Notes: a model not told the origin generated them from the sequence alone. A stretch of 18,707 nucleotides of DNA from an uncultured Actinotalea sp. (GCF_946885855.1 NZ_CAMPHH010000029.1:1-18707); one strand, 5' to 3'; positions 6,417 through 13,929 are shown, numbered from the stretch's first letter. Program-made: numbers and translations.

Positions 6417-7420
6417 CGGGACGTCTCCAGGGTGTGGGCCGCCGCGGTGGCGGGCTGTGACGGTGCTGACGGTGCTGAAGGGCCCGCCACCGCGCGACCG
6501 GGCTCGACCCGGCCGCTGCGGGCGACGGCGCCGACGGCACCAGGGCCGTCCGCGAGCGCCACCGGGACCGGGGCGGCGTCGGTCTCGCCGATGAGCGCGA
6601 GGTACACGTCCTCCAGCGAGGGCCGCCGGACCTCCAGGCCGGGGACCTCGGGTCCGAGGCGCCCGGCGAGCGCGGCCACGACCGCCGTCGGCGTGGCGGT
6701 GACCTCCTCGCGGGTGGTGCCCCCCTCGTCCCAGCGCACGACGGCGTGCCGCTGGGCGCGGTCGCCCAGGCGCGCCGGCGCGTCGAGCGCGACGACCCGT
6801 CCGTCGCGGACGACGGCGCACCGGTCGGCCAGGTACTCGGCCTCGTCCAGGTAGTGGGTGGTCAGCAGGATGGTGGTGCCGTCCTCGCGCAGCCCGCCGA
6901 TGAGGTCCCAGAACGCCCGGCGGGCCTCGGGGTCGAAGCCGGTCGTCGGCTCGTCGAGGAAGAGCAGCTCGGGGCGGCCGACGATGCCGAGCCCCACGTC
7001 GAGCCGCCGCCGCTGGCCGCCGGACAGCTGCCGGGTGCGCGTGCGCGCCTTCTCCGTGAGCCCGACGGCCGCGATGACCTCCTCCGGGTCCCGCGCCGCC
7101 GGGTAGAACGCGGCGAAGTGGTGCACGAGCTCCCGGACGGTCAGCTCGGCGTGGTCGTCGCTGGACTGCAGGACGATGCCGATGCGGCTGCGCCAGGCAC
7201 GCCCCGCGCTCCCGGGGTCCTCACCGAGGACGAGGACCTCGCCGCCGTCCCGTCGGCGGTGCCCCTCGAGGATCTCGACGGTCGTGGTCTTGCCCGCGCC
7301 GTTGGGGCCGAGGACGGCGAAGATCTCGCCGCGCTCCACGGAGAGATCGAGCCCGTCGACGGCGCGCTGGGCGCCGTAGTGCTTGCGGAGGTCCCGGACG
7401 TGGACGGCTGCTGCGGTCAT
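6413..7420 (-). CDS. ABC transporter ATP-binding protein (DrrA-like)
   Basis: A 335-residue ATPase with a complete nucleotide-binding domain: Walker A GPNGAGKTT (38-46), Q-loop Q85, signature LSGGQ (132-136), Walker B ELLFLDEP (151-158) with catalytic E157, and switch H189. Residues beyond about 225 form the C-terminal domain usual for drug-export ATPases. The last 45-65 residues are Ala/Pro/Ser-rich and look like a poorly conserved tail. It energises the permease encoded immediately downstream (ATGA overlap). ATG 7420 directly precedes the conserved HVRDLRKHYG strand; longer frames upstream lack family sequence. It is the first gene of a four-gene operon ending in its own two-component system. 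Confidence 0.95.
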   Translation of the reverse strand: MTAAAVHVRDLRKHYGAQRAVDGLDLSVERGEIFAVLGPNGAGKTTTVEILEGHRRRDGGEVLVLGEDPGSAGRAWRSRIGIVLQSSDDHAELTVRELVHHFAAFYPAARDPEEVIAAVGLTEKARTRTRQLSGGQRRRLDVGLGIVGRPELLFLDEPTTGFDPEARRAFWDLIGGLREDGTTILLTTHYLDEAEYLADRCAVVRDGRVVALDAPARLGDRAQRHAVVRWDEGGTTREEVTATPTAVVAALAGRLGPEVPGLEVRRPSLEDVYLALIGETDAAPVPVALADGPGAVGAVARSGRVEPGRAVAGPSAPSAPSQPATAAAHTLETSR

Positions 7421-7444
7421 GGCCCCAGCCTGGCCCTGCAGCAC

Positions 7445-7464
7445 CCCGGTCCGACAGGACCGGG
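7445..7464. promoter_or_regulatory. 8-bp inverted repeat upstream of the ABC operon
   Basis: CCCGGTCC at 7445-7452 is the reverse complement of 7457-7464, with a 4-base GACA spacer, 25 bases upstream of the ATPase start. It could be an operator or a hairpin in the 5' UTR. No clear -10 was found nearby. Confidence 0.45.
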
Positions 7465-7478
7465 CGAAGGAGAGCCGG

Positions 7479-7586
7479 GTCCACCGGTCGGTGGACGCCC
7501 GCGTCCACCGGGGTGCACGACCGCCCGGTCCCGGCCCGGGGCGCGCACCCGACGGGCGGCGAGCGACCGCCGGGCGGAGGGTGGAC
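7479..7586. promoter_or_regulatory. Four GTCCACC elements upstream of the ABC/two-component operon
   Basis: GTCCACC occurs at 7479-7485 and 7503-7509, and its complement GGTGGAC at 7490-7496 and 7580-7586. The first three form an inverted pair plus a direct copy 24 bases away, all within 95 bases of the ATPase start. NarL-type regulators bind short heptamer-like half sites in such arrangements, so this is a candidate autoregulatory region. GC-rich composition makes chance repeats possible. Confidence 0.4.
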
Positions 7587-7596
7587 GAGCAGCGGG

Positions 7597-8157
7597 TCAG
7601 AGCGCGGCGACCCAGTCCGCGACGACGTCGCCCACCCGGCCGGCGTCCGTCGGCACGTGCGCCCCGTCGACCGTCACGAGATGAAGCGGACCGCCGAGCG
7701 TCGCGAGGTGCCGGGTGAGCTCCTCGGGCGTGCCGTACGGGTCCGTCGTGCCCGAGACCGCGAGCACCGGGACGCGTACGTCCGGCAGGTGCGCCACGCG
7801 AAGGGTCTCCGGCTTGCCCGGCGGGTGCAGGGGGTAGGAGAGCAGGACGACGCCGGCGGCAGGCTGGCCCTCGGCCACGGCGACCGAGCACATCCGGCCG
7901 CCGAACGAGCGGCCTCCGAGGACCAGCGCGGACGGATCGACGGCGAGCTCCTGCGCCCACGCGTCGGCGGCGGCGCGGATCCGCCGGACCGCGACGGCGG
8001 CGCCGGCCGGCCCGCGCCCGCCCTTCTCGGGTGCGCCGAAGCCGGTGCGCCGCACGGGCACGCCGCGGTCCCGGACCGCCGCCTCGACGGCCACCAGCCC
8101 CGGGTGGTCGGGGTCGCCGCCCGCGCCCGGCGTGAGCAGCAGCCCGGCGACCCCCAC
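7597..8157 (-). CDS. Alpha/beta-fold hydrolase
   Basis: A 186-residue small alpha/beta hydrolase resembling the dienelactone-hydrolase / KANL3-Tex30-like group. The first strand leads to LLLTPGAGGDPDHPG (oxyanion region). The nucleophile elbow is GGRSFGGRM with S84. D139 (SGTTDPYG) and H167 (DGAHVP) are placed to complete the catalytic triad. No signal peptide or membrane segment is present, so it should be cytoplasmic. GTG 8157 starts 3 bases after the TAG of the aminotransferase gene, whose end supplies a GGCGGAG ribosome-binding site, so the two are probably co-transcribed. The substrate is unknown; a serine esterase is the safe call. Confidence 0.85.
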   Translation of the reverse strand: MGVAGLLLTPGAGGDPDHPGLVAVEAAVRDRGVPVRRTGFGAPEKGGRGPAGAAVAVRRIRAAADAWAQELAVDPSALVLGGRSFGGRMCSVAVAEGQPAAGVVLLSYPLHPPGKPETLRVAHLPDVRVPVLAVSGTTDPYGTPEELTRHLATLGGPLHLVTVDGAHVPTDAGRVGDVVADWVAAL

Positions 8158-8160
8158 GCG

Positions 8161-9417
8161 CTACTCCGCCTCGCCCAGGAGCGTCTGCATCCGCTGCACA
8201 CCCTCGACGAGGTCGTCGTCGCCGAGCGCGTAGGACAGGCGCAGGAAGCCGCTGGGGCCGAACGCCTCACCCGGCACCACGGCCACCTCGACCTCGTCGA
8301 GGATCAGCGCGGCGAGCTCGGCGGACGTCGTCGGCGTCGTGCCGCGGATCGTCCGGCCCAGCAGCCCCTCCACGCTGGGGTAGGCGTAGAACGCGCCCTT
8401 CGGGGTGGGGCAGCGGACGCCGTCGATCGCCGAGAGCATCTCGACCATGGTGCGGCGGCGCCGGTCGAAGGCCTTGCGCATCTCGTGCACCGCCGAGAGG
8501 TCCCCGGTCAGCGCGGCGATCGCGGCCCGCTGGGAGACGTTCGCGACGTTCGAGCTGAGGTGGGACTGCAGGTTCGTCGCGGCCTTGATGACGTCGGCCG
8601 GGCCGATCATCCAGCCCACGCGCCAGCCGGTCATCGCGTACGTCTTGGCGACGCCGTTGAGCACCACGGTGGTGTCCGCCAGCTCCGGCACGGCGCGGAC
8701 GATCGGCGTGAACACGGCGTCGTCGTAGACGAGGTGCTCGTAGATCTCGTCGGTGATGACCCAGATCCCGTGCTCGAGCGCCCAGCGGCCGATCTCCGCG
8801 GTCTGCTCCGGTGAGTACACGGCGCCCGTCGGGTTGGAGGGCGAGCAGAAGAGCAGGGCCTTGGTCCGCTCGGTCCGGGCCGCCTCGAGCTGCTCGACCG
8901 TCACGAGGTACTCCTGGTCCGTGCCGGCGAACACCTCGACGGGCACGCCGCCGGCCAACCGGATCGCCTCGGGGTAGGTGGTCCAGTACGGCGCGGGGAG
9001 CAGGATCTCGTCGCCCGGGTCCACGAGCGTGGCGAACGCCTGGTACACGGCCTGCTTGCCCCCGTTGGTGACGAGCACCTGGCCGGGGGAGACCTCGTAC
9101 CCGGAGTCGCGCAGCGTCTTGGCCGCGATCGCCTCGCGCAGCTGCGGGAGGCCCGCCGCGGGCGTGTACCGGTGGTTCGCCGGGACCGAGCACGCCTCGA
9201 CCGCCGCGTCGACGATGTACTGCGGGGTCGGGAAGTCGGGCTCCCCGGCGCCGAAGCCGATGACCGGGCGGCCGGCGGCCTTCAGGGCCTTGGCCCTGGC
9301 GTCGACCGCGAGCGTCGCGGACTCCGCGATGGACCCGATGCGCTGCGACACGCGGCGGCGGCTCGGGGGGACGTCGTGGGCGGCGGTGGTGGCAGGCGTC
9401 TGGCTCACGCCGCTCAT
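8161..9417 (-). CDS. Class I PLP-dependent aminotransferase (aspartate aminotransferase-like)
   Basis: A 418-residue fold-type I aminotransferase, close in pattern to the Ib aspartate aminotransferase group. Landmarks: [10 protein letters not shown] near 56-65, the cofactor-binding segment [10 protein letters not shown] near 117-126, N195 in SPSNPTG, D223 and Y226 in ITDEIYEHL, the Schiff-base lysine K258 in [16 protein letters not shown], and substrate-carboxylate R393 in GFLRLSYA. All catalytic positions are present. ATG 9417 is chosen; a GTG three codons later (9408) is an equally possible start, and neither has a strong ribosome-binding site. It precedes the hydrolase on the same strand and is divergent from tRNA-Trp. 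A similar aminotransferase beside tRNA-Trp-secE-nusG is common in actinobacteria. The amino-acid substrate is inferred only. Confidence 0.92.
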   Translation of the reverse strand: MSGVSQTPATTAAHDVPPSRRRVSQRIGSIAESATLAVDARAKALKAAGRPVIGFGAGEPDFPTPQYIVDAAVEACSVPANHRYTPAAGLPQLREAIAAKTLRDSGYEVSPGQVLVTNGGKQAVYQAFATLVDPGDEILLPAPYWTTYPEAIRLAGGVPVEVFAGTDQEYLVTVEQLEAARTERTKALLFCSPSNPTGAVYSPEQTAEIGRWALEHGIWVITDEIYEHLVYDDAVFTPIVRAVPELADTTVVLNGVAKTYAMTGWRVGWMIGPADVIKAATNLQSHLSSNVANVSQRAAIAALTGDLSAVHEMRKAFDRRRRTMVEMLSAIDGVRCPTPKGAFYAYPSVEGLLGRTIRGTTPTTSAELAALILDEVEVAVVPGEAFGPSGFLRLSYALGDDDLVEGVQRMQTLLGEAE

Positions 9418-9451
9418 ACTGGCAGAGGGTGCCGACGCGCGACGGGGGCGG

Positions 9452-9481
9452 TTCGACCCGTGGGCCGCGAGCACGTACACT
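9452..9481 (+). promoter_or_regulatory. Possible promoter upstream of tRNA-Trp
   Basis: TTCGAC at 9452-9457 and TACACT at 9476-9481 are separated by 18 bases and resemble housekeeping -35/-10 elements. They lie about 100 bases before the tRNA. A further TTGACG at 9495-9500 has no good -10 partner. Confidence 0.3.
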
Positions 9482-9585
9482 CGCTGGCTGGTGGTTGACG
9501 TCCGCCTCGCGGAGCGCGCCGTCCGGGGTCCAGTGGACCCGGCGGAGCGGGTTCTCCGGGGGCGTGTCGGCCGTCGCAGCACCGA

Positions 9586-9658
9586 AGGGCAGTGGCGCAA
9601 TTGGTAGCGCACCGGTCTCCAAAACCGGCGGTTGTGGGTTCGAGTCCCTCCTGCCCTG
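9586..9658 (+). tRNA. tRNA-Trp (anticodon CCA)
   Basis: A full cloverleaf is visible. The acceptor stem is AGGGCAG (9586-9592) with CTGCCCT (9651-9657), discriminator G at 9658. The anticodon stem CCGGT (9612-9616) with ACCGG (9624-9628) closes the loop CTCCAAA, giving anticodon CCA at 9619-9621. The T loop GGTTCGAGTCC is standard. The 3' CCA is not encoded. It precedes secE, as is usual in actinobacteria. Confidence 0.97.
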
Positions 9659-9833
9659 CGTGATCGGCCGTCAGGCCGCTCCGGACGTCAGCCCGTCCTG
9701 TCGCGGTCCCGGCCGACGTCGGCGCGTCGAGGTCGTGGCCGTCGGTCGGGGCGACCGGCGACGCCGACGACGAACGGCGACGCACCTCGCGGCGTCGCAC
9801 CGACAGCAGCACGACGAGACGTAGGGACCAACT

Positions 9834-10148
9834 GTGAGCGATTCCGCACCTGCGGCCGCCTCCGGTGCCGAGGGCAGCAGCGCCGGCACCGGCGCGGGCA
9901 CGACCGGCAGCGCGCCGGAGCGCAAGCAGACCGAGCGCGACCGGCAGGAGCGCCGCGGTCTCTTCGCCCGCATCGCGCTCTTCGTCCGCCAGGTCGTGGC
10001 CGAGCTGAAGAAGGTCGTCCGGCCGACGCGGTCGGAGCTGCTCAACTACACGACGGTGGTGCTCGTCTTCGTCGTCGTCGTCATGGCCTTCGTGACCGTC
10101 CTCGACCTGGGGATCGGGACCGCCGTCGGCTGGGTCTTCGGCGGCTGA
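9834..10148 (+). CDS. secE: Preprotein translocase subunit SecE
   Basis: A 104-residue SecE, the small essential subunit that clamps SecY in the plasma membrane. Residues 1-40 are a disordered Ala/Ser/Gly-rich extension. The conserved amphipathic segment [20 protein letters not shown] spans about 50-69, followed by a single membrane helix (about 72-91) and a short tail. This single-helix form is normal for actinobacteria. GTG 9834 is preceded by TAGGGA at a suitable distance. It lies 175 bases after tRNA-Trp and 59 bases before nusG, the classic arrangement. No separate promoter was evident in the spacer after the tRNA. Confidence 0.97.
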   Translation: MSDSAPAAASGAEGSSAGTGAGTTGSAPERKQTERDRQERRGLFARIALFVRQVVAELKKVVRPTRSELLNYTTVVLVFVVVVMAFVTVLDLGIGTAVGWVFGG

Positions 10149-10207
10149 CGCCGACCCGCCCGCCGTCACCGACGCCCCACCTCCTCAGCAGAAAGCAGGT
10201 TCATCCC

Positions 10208-10969
10208 GTGTCGCAGGAGCCGCTGGACCCCCAGGACCAGGCAGACGTCGAGTCGCCCGAGGTCCTCGAGGCCGTGCAGTCCGTCGAGGACACCGAGGCG
10301 GACGCCGCGGTGGACGCGGCCGAGCACGACCTCGACGCCGCGGTGGAGGTCGCCGGTGACGTCGCCGAGGAGGAGGACGTCGACCCGGTCGAGGCCTTCA
10401 AGGCCGAGCTGCGTCGGGTGCCGGGCGAGTGGTTCGTCATCCACTCCTACGCCGGGTACGAGAACCGCGTGAAGGCGAACCTGGAGAACCGCATCCAGAG
10501 CCTCAACATGGAGGACTACATCTTCCAGGTCGAGGTGCCCATGGAGGAGGTGACGGAGATCAAGAACGCGCAGCGCAAGGTCGTGCGCCGCGTCCGGATC
10601 CCCGGCTACGTCCTCGTCCGCATGGACCTCACCGACGAGTCGTGGGGCGCCGTCCGGCACACGCCGGGCGTCACGGGCTTCGTCGGCCACACCCACCAGC
10701 CCGTGCCGCTGACGCTGGACGAGGTCTTCGGCATGCTCGCGCCCACCCTCACGCCGGCGGCCGAGAAGAAGGCGGCCGCGGCCACGCCGCAGATCGCCGT
10801 CGACTTCGAGGTCGGCGAGTCCGTCACGGTCACCGACGGCCCGTTCGACACGCTCCCCGCGACGATCTCCGAGATCAACGCGGAGCAGCAGAAGCTCAAG
10901 GTGCTCGTCTCGATCTTCGGCCGGGAGACCCCGGTCGAGCTGTCGTTCAACCAGGTCGCCAAGATCTGA
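10208..10969 (+). CDS. nusG: Transcription termination/antitermination factor NusG
   Basis: A 253-residue NusG. Residues 1-70 are a strongly acidic Glu/Asp/Val/Ala extension. The NGN domain (about 73-175) starts at [22 protein letters not shown] and contains [11 protein letters not shown], the face that binds the RNA polymerase clamp. A KOW domain (about 198-253) reads [21 protein letters not shown]. The long acidic N-terminus is typical of actinobacterial NusG and absent from the E. coli protein. GTG 10208 is chosen because it directly follows a purine-rich stretch after secE. Readings from 9632 would run through tRNA-Trp and secE. It precedes rplK, as usual. Confidence 0.97.
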   Translation: MSQEPLDPQDQADVESPEVLEAVQSVEDTEADAAVDAAEHDLDAAVEVAGDVAEEEDVDPVEAFKAELRRVPGEWFVIHSYAGYENRVKANLENRIQSLNMEDYIFQVEVPMEEVTEIKNAQRKVVRRVRIPGYVLVRMDLTDESWGAVRHTPGVTGFVGHTHQPVPLTLDEVFGMLAPTLTPAAEKKAAAATPQIAVDFEVGESVTVTDGPFDTLPATISEINAEQQKLKVLVSIFGRETPVELSFNQVAKI

Positions 10970-10977
10970 CCCGGCCC

Positions 10978-10996
10978 CGCGGCGCACCGCGCCGCG
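10978..10996 (+). terminator. GC hairpin between nusG and rplK
   Basis: An 8-bp stem (10978-10985 with 10989-10996) with a 3-base loop begins 9 bases after the nusG stop. It has no T tract, so it may be a partial terminator or processing/stabilising hairpin separating secE-nusG from rplKA messages. Confidence 0.4.
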
Positions 10997-11063
10997 AAGG
11001 TCACGACAGCACTGCAACCGGGTCATCGCCCACGGCGTCGGCCCACGGACACGGAAGGCAGTC

Positions 11064-11495
11064 ATGCCCCCCAAGAAGAAGGTCGCCGGCCTCATCAAGC
11101 TCCAGATCAACGCTGGTGCTGCCACGCCGGCCCCGCCGATCGGCCCCGCGCTCGGTCAGCACGGCGTCAACATCATGGAGTTCTGCAAGGCCTACAACGC
11201 GGCCACCGAGGCGCAGCGTGGGAACGTCATCCCGGTCGAGATCACGGTCTACGAGGACCGGTCCTTCACGTTCATCACGAAGACGCCGCCCGCGGCGGAG
11301 ATGATCAAGAAGGCCGCCGGTGTGGCCAAGGGCTCCGCGACCCCGCACACCGCGAAGGTCGCGTCGCTGACCCAGGACCAGGTCCGCGAGATCGCGCAGA
11401 CGAAGCTCGAGGACCTCAACGCGAACGACATCGACGCCGCGATGAAGATCATCGCCGGGACGGCCCGGTCGATGGGTATCACCGTCCAGGGCTGA
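11064..11495 (+). CDS. rplK: 50S ribosomal protein L11
   Basis: A 143-residue L11, full length for the family. The N-terminal domain begins [44 protein letters not shown], the segment that contacts the L7/L12 stalk base and is the site of thiopeptide action. The C-terminal domain, which binds 23S rRNA, includes the [11 protein letters not shown] end. ATG 11064 has GGAAGG about 5 bases upstream. It lies 94 bases after nusG and 181 bases before rplA. That second gap is unusually long and hairpin-rich for this pair. Confidence 0.98.
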   Translation: MPPKKKVAGLIKLQINAGAATPAPPIGPALGQHGVNIMEFCKAYNAATEAQRGNVIPVEITVYEDRSFTFITKTPPAAEMIKKAAGVAKGSATPHTAKVASLTQDQVREIAQTKLEDLNANDIDAAMKIIAGTARSMGITVQG

Positions 11496-11509
11496 GGCGC
11501 GCAGCCGGA

Positions 11510-11538
11510 GGTGGGACCGAGCGGAGCGAGGTCCCGCC
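11510..11538 (+). promoter_or_regulatory. Hairpin in the rplK-rplA spacer
   Basis: GGTGGGACC (11510-11518) pairs with GGTCCCGCC (11530-11538), with one G-U pair, around an 11-base loop containing the repeated GAGCG words. It may be an RNA control element, such as an L1-responsive site or attenuator, or a dispersed palindromic element. The sequence alone does not decide. Confidence 0.45.
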
Positions 11539-11593
11539 GAAGGCGAGCACCGAGGGCTTGGACCGTCAGAACCGTCCGGAGATGACGGGCGTA

Positions 11594-11618
11594 CCGGTGG
11601 GGCGACCCGTCCCACCGG
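11594..11618 (+). promoter_or_regulatory. Second hairpin in the rplK-rplA spacer
   Basis: CCGGTGGG (11594-11601) pairs perfectly with CCCACCGG (11611-11618) around a 9-base loop, about 60 bases before the rplA start. Together with the hairpin at 11510-11538 it makes this spacer highly structured. Confidence 0.45.
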
Positions 11619-11676
11619 ACACCGAGTGGCAGGGCCAGGCGCTGGCCCCATGACCACGACTGCAGAGGAGAAGCAG

Positions 11677-12399
11677 ATGGCACAGCGCAGCAAGGCGTAC
11701 CGCAACGCCACGGAGAAGATCGACCGCGAGCGGCTGTACGCGCCGCTCGAGGCGATCCGCCTGGCGAAGGCGACGTCCACCACGAAGTACGACGCCACGG
11801 TCGAGGTCGCCTTCCGCCTCGGCGTGGACCCCCGCAAGGCGGACCAGATGGTCCGTGGCACCGTCAACCTGCCCCACGGCACGGGAAAGACGGCGCGCGT
11901 CCTCGTCTTCGCGACGGGCGAGCGCGCCGAGCAGGCCCGCGCCGCGGGTGCTGACGAGGTCGGCGGCGACGAGCTCATCGAGAAGGTCGCCGGCGGCTAC
12001 ACGGACTTCGACGCCGCGGTCGCCACCCCGGACCTCATGGGCAAGGTCGGCCGGCTGGGCAAGGTCCTCGGTCCCCGTGGCCTCATGCCCAACCCGAAGA
12101 CCGGCACGGTGACCATGGACGTCGCCAAGGCGGTCTCCGACATCAAGGGCGGCAAGATCGAGTTCCGCGTCGACAAGCACTCGAACCTGCACTTCATCAT
12201 CGGCAAGGCGTCGTTCGACGACGTGCAGCTGGTGGAGAACTACGCGGCCGCGCTCGACGAGGTGCTGCGTCTGAAGCCGTCGACGTCGAAGGGCCGGTAC
12301 ATCACCAAGGCCTTCGTCACGACGACGATGGGCCCGAGCGTCCCGCTCGACCAGAACAAGACCCGCAACCTCACCGAGGAGGAGACGGACGTCGCCTGA
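11677..12399 (+). CDS. rplA: 50S ribosomal protein L1
   Basis: A 240-residue L1, which binds helices 76-78 of 23S rRNA and in many bacteria represses its own operon. The signature [24 protein letters not shown] lies near the middle, with [15 protein letters not shown] before it and [18 protein letters not shown] near the end. Start ATG 11677 is chosen because GAGGAGAAG immediately precedes it and MAQRSKAY matches the usual L1 beginning. In-frame starts at 11650 and 11626 would add residues not typical of L1 and would place the ribosome-binding site inside the gene. A strong hairpin terminator follows 15 bases after the stop. Confidence 0.97.
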   Translation: MAQRSKAYRNATEKIDRERLYAPLEAIRLAKATSTTKYDATVEVAFRLGVDPRKADQMVRGTVNLPHGTGKTARVLVFATGERAEQARAAGADEVGGDELIEKVAGGYTDFDAAVATPDLMGKVGRLGKVLGPRGLMPNPKTGTVTMDVAKAVSDIKGGKIEFRVDKHSNLHFIIGKASFDDVQLVENYAAALDEVLRLKPSTSKGRYITKAFVTTTMGPSVPLDQNKTRNLTEEETDVA

Positions 12400-12414
12400 C
12401 GTCCTCCCCACGGC

Positions 12415-12454
12415 CACGAGGAGCCCGGCAGCGCGAGCTGCCGGGCTCCTCGTG
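12415..12454. terminator. Strong hairpin terminator after rplA
   Basis: A perfect 18-bp stem (12415-12432 with 12437-12454) closes a GCGA tetraloop, just after rplA and facing the convergent membrane gene ending at 12475. There is no T tract on the plus strand, but length and symmetry suit a bidirectional terminator. Confidence 0.85.
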
Positions 12455-12474
12455 CGTCCGGAGCAGTGCGGTCC

Positions 12475-13140
12475 TCAGTGGTCCCCGTGTCCGGACGGTG
12501 GGCCCGGGACCCGCGGCGGCAGGCCGGTGCCCACCCCCGTCCCCGCGTCCTGGGCGGGTGTCCCGTGCCCGCCGTGGTCGACGGCGTGGTCGCCCGCCTC
12601 GGTCGCCGTGAGACCGGAGGCGGTCAGGGCGGCCACGAGCAGGGCGCCGGCCGCCCAGCCCGCGAGGCGGACGGACCACGCCCGAGCCGACGGCCGGGGT
12701 CCGGTGCGGGCTGCCTCGGTCGGGCCCCGGCGGCCGGCCCGCACGCCGACCGCTGCTGCGCCGGCGAGGAGCAGCAGCAGGGCCACGAGGGCGGCGTCGG
12801 CGCCGGCACCGCTGCCGGGGACGCCGTCGGTCGGGACCCGGCCGGACGTGGCCACTGCCGCCCACGCCGCGCCGACGAGGGCCGGGACGACGGCCTCGGC
12901 CCGGGTGACCGGGCGGGGACGACGAAGGCGCTGCAGGCCGTACGCGCCGACGGCGGCGCCGAGGGCCACCAGGAGGGCGCCCCACGACGCGCCGTCGGCG
13001 TGGCGGAGGTGGCCGGCGCCCAGGGCGACGGCCACCAGGCCGGCGCCCGCACTGCCCAGCCCGAGCAGGCCGAGGTGGGCGGGGGCCAGGGGGGACGCGT
13101 GGACCGGCGTCGTGGTTGCAGCGGAGGTCACGGAGACCAC
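12475..13140 (-). CDS. Hypothetical multi-pass membrane protein with His-rich tail
   Basis: A 221-residue protein I do not recognise. It has about five hydrophobic helices (near 21-43, 50-70, 82-98, 115-134 and 157-175). Polar features are GHLRHADG after the first helix and a His/Asp/Gly-rich tail (GDHAVDHGGHG near 183-193 and SGHGDH at the end). The His clusters could bind metal; this is inference. GTG 13140 begins 4 bases after the stop of the DUF4383 gene, so the two are almost certainly co-transcribed and may act together. A second GTG three codons in is an alternative start. High Ala/Gly/Leu content could mislead, but the tight pairing and helix pattern support a real gene. Confidence 0.7.
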   Translation of the reverse strand: MVSVTSAATTTPVHASPLAPAHLGLLGLGSAGAGLVAVALGAGHLRHADGASWGALLVALGAAVGAYGLQRLRRPRPVTRAEAVVPALVGAAWAAVATSGRVPTDGVPGSGAGADAALVALLLLLAGAAAVGVRAGRRGPTEAARTGPRPSARAWSVRLAGWAAGALLVAALTASGLTATEAGDHAVDHGGHGTPAQDAGTGVGTGLPPRVPGPPSGHGDH

Positions 13141-13144
13141 CCGG

Positions 13145-13561
13145 TCACCGGGCGGTCGCGGCGTGGGCCCCGGCGGTGTCCCGGTCCCCGGCGAGGCCGA
13201 CGCCCAGGAGGAGCAGGGCGCTGGCCATGTGCAGCACGTTGTCCGCGCCGTTGAGGGCCAGGATGTTGGCGCCCGACCCGATCAGGAACAGCCCGACGAG
13301 GCCGACGACGAGGTAGACGGCGCCGACGACCGTGTTCACCACCGTCGCGGCCCAGGCCGAGCGCAGGGCGGACGCGAGCAGCGCCGCACCGATGCCCAGG
13401 TGCACGATGTTGTGCAGGGGGTTGACCTCGAAGAACACGAGGGTCGCGCCGTCGGTGGCGGCGAGGTCGACCCCCGTGGTGACCAGGAAGCCGGCGGCGC
13501 CGACGACCAGGTAGACGACGCCGAAGACGCCGGCGACGAGACGGTTCGGGGAGCGGTTCAC
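13145..13561 (-). CDS. DUF4383 membrane protein
   Basis: A 138-residue four-helix membrane protein with the hallmark pattern of DUF4383: an N-terminal NRLVAGVFGVVYLVVGAAGF helix, the central NPLHNIVHLGIGAALL segment, a third helix with VVNTVVGAVYLVVGLVGL, and ILALNGADNVLHMASALLLLGVGL near the end. The repeated N-x-x-H motifs (NIVH, NVLH) are characteristic. Function is unknown for the family. GTG 13561 has a strong CGGAGG ribosome-binding site upstream. It is the first gene of a two-gene minus-strand unit between rplA and rplJ, divergent from rplJ. No clear promoter for this gene was recognised; a GTGAG/CTCAC palindrome sits upstream at 13647-13661. Confidence 0.9.
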   Translation of the reverse strand: MNRSPNRLVAGVFGVVYLVVGAAGFLVTTGVDLAATDGATLVFFEVNPLHNIVHLGIGAALLASALRSAWAATVVNTVVGAVYLVVGLVGLFLIGSGANILALNGADNVLHMASALLLLGVGLAGDRDTAGAHAATAR

Positions 13562-13693
13562 GAGGGGACCTCCGGTGCGGGGCGGGCAGGTCCCGCCGTC
13601 GCCCGGTGTTCGGAGCCGGGCGCGGCACGGACGGCCGCAGGGGCGGGTGAGATCCGCTCACGGAACGGGCCCGGAGCCCACGGCCCTCGCGAT

Positions 13694-13722
13694 TTGGTCC
13701 ACGGCGCCGCGTCTCGTACGCT
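13694..13722 (+). promoter_or_regulatory. Promoter of rplJ-rplL
   Basis: TTGGTC at 13694-13699 and TACGCT at 13717-13722 are separated by 17 bases, a good housekeeping arrangement. The same -10 sequence is used upstream of rpoB. Transcription should start near 13729, giving a leader of about 200 bases. Confidence 0.65.
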
Positions 13723-13728
13723 GGCCGG

Positions 13729-13929
13729 GCCCAAGACCGCAGGTCGTCGGCTGCCCGTTCGCGGGTGGTGGACCGAAGCTCCGCTCACGAGCGGGGGCCG
13801 GCGCAGGTGATGTGACTCGACCCGGCGTGCCGCGTGCCCGTCCGGTGGTGAGCCCCGCGCCTGCGCGGGGCTCTTCTCGTTTCCGGGGTGACGTCCGACG
13901 ACTGCGGGACCACCACCGGAAGGATTGCC
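13729..13929 (+). promoter_or_regulatory. Ribosomal protein L10-type leader of rplJ-rplL
   Basis: The presumed 5' UTR is long and structured. It begins with CCAAGACCGCAGGTCGTC (small hairpin 13735-13745), similar to the start of actinobacterial L10 leaders as I recall them. A CCCG-TTCG-CGGG tetraloop hairpin follows at 13754-13765, and a terminator-like hairpin ends the structured part (13850-13873). In bacteria the L10-L7/L12 complex binds such leaders to repress its own operon. Exact boundaries and the L10 contact site are inferred. Confidence 0.65.
13850..13882 (+). terminator. Attenuator-like hairpin in the rplJ leader
   Basis: GAGCCCCGCGC (13850-13860) pairs with GCGCGGGGCTC (13863-13873); the innermost pairs must open to form a loop. 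The tail TTCTCGTTT is T-rich for this genome. The hairpin lies about 50 bases before the rplJ start, within the leader, so it probably acts as a regulated terminator. Confidence 0.65.

Larger units (their letters stand above)
13562..13929. other. Divergent intergenic region: DUF4383 upstream region and rplJ promoter/leader
   Basis: No gene is supported here. The left part is the upstream region of the DUF4383 gene and includes the small palindrome GTGAGATCCGCTCAC at 13647-13661. The right part contains the rplJ promoter (13694-13722) and the long structured leader, both described separately. Confidence 0.6.

Noticed and set aside
9414..10169. A 251-codon minus-strand frame across tRNA-Trp and secE
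   Set aside because: It overlaps a clear tRNA and a conserved secE and shows no family pattern.
11626..11676. Longer N-terminus for L1 starting at GTG 11626 or ATG 11650
   Set aside because: The strong ribosome-binding site immediately precedes ATG 11677 and the usual L1 sequence begins there.
12452..13810. A 452-codon plus-strand frame opposite the two membrane genes
   Set aside because: It mirrors the DUF4383 gene, which has a good ribosome-binding site and recognised motifs, and it crosses the rplJ promoter.
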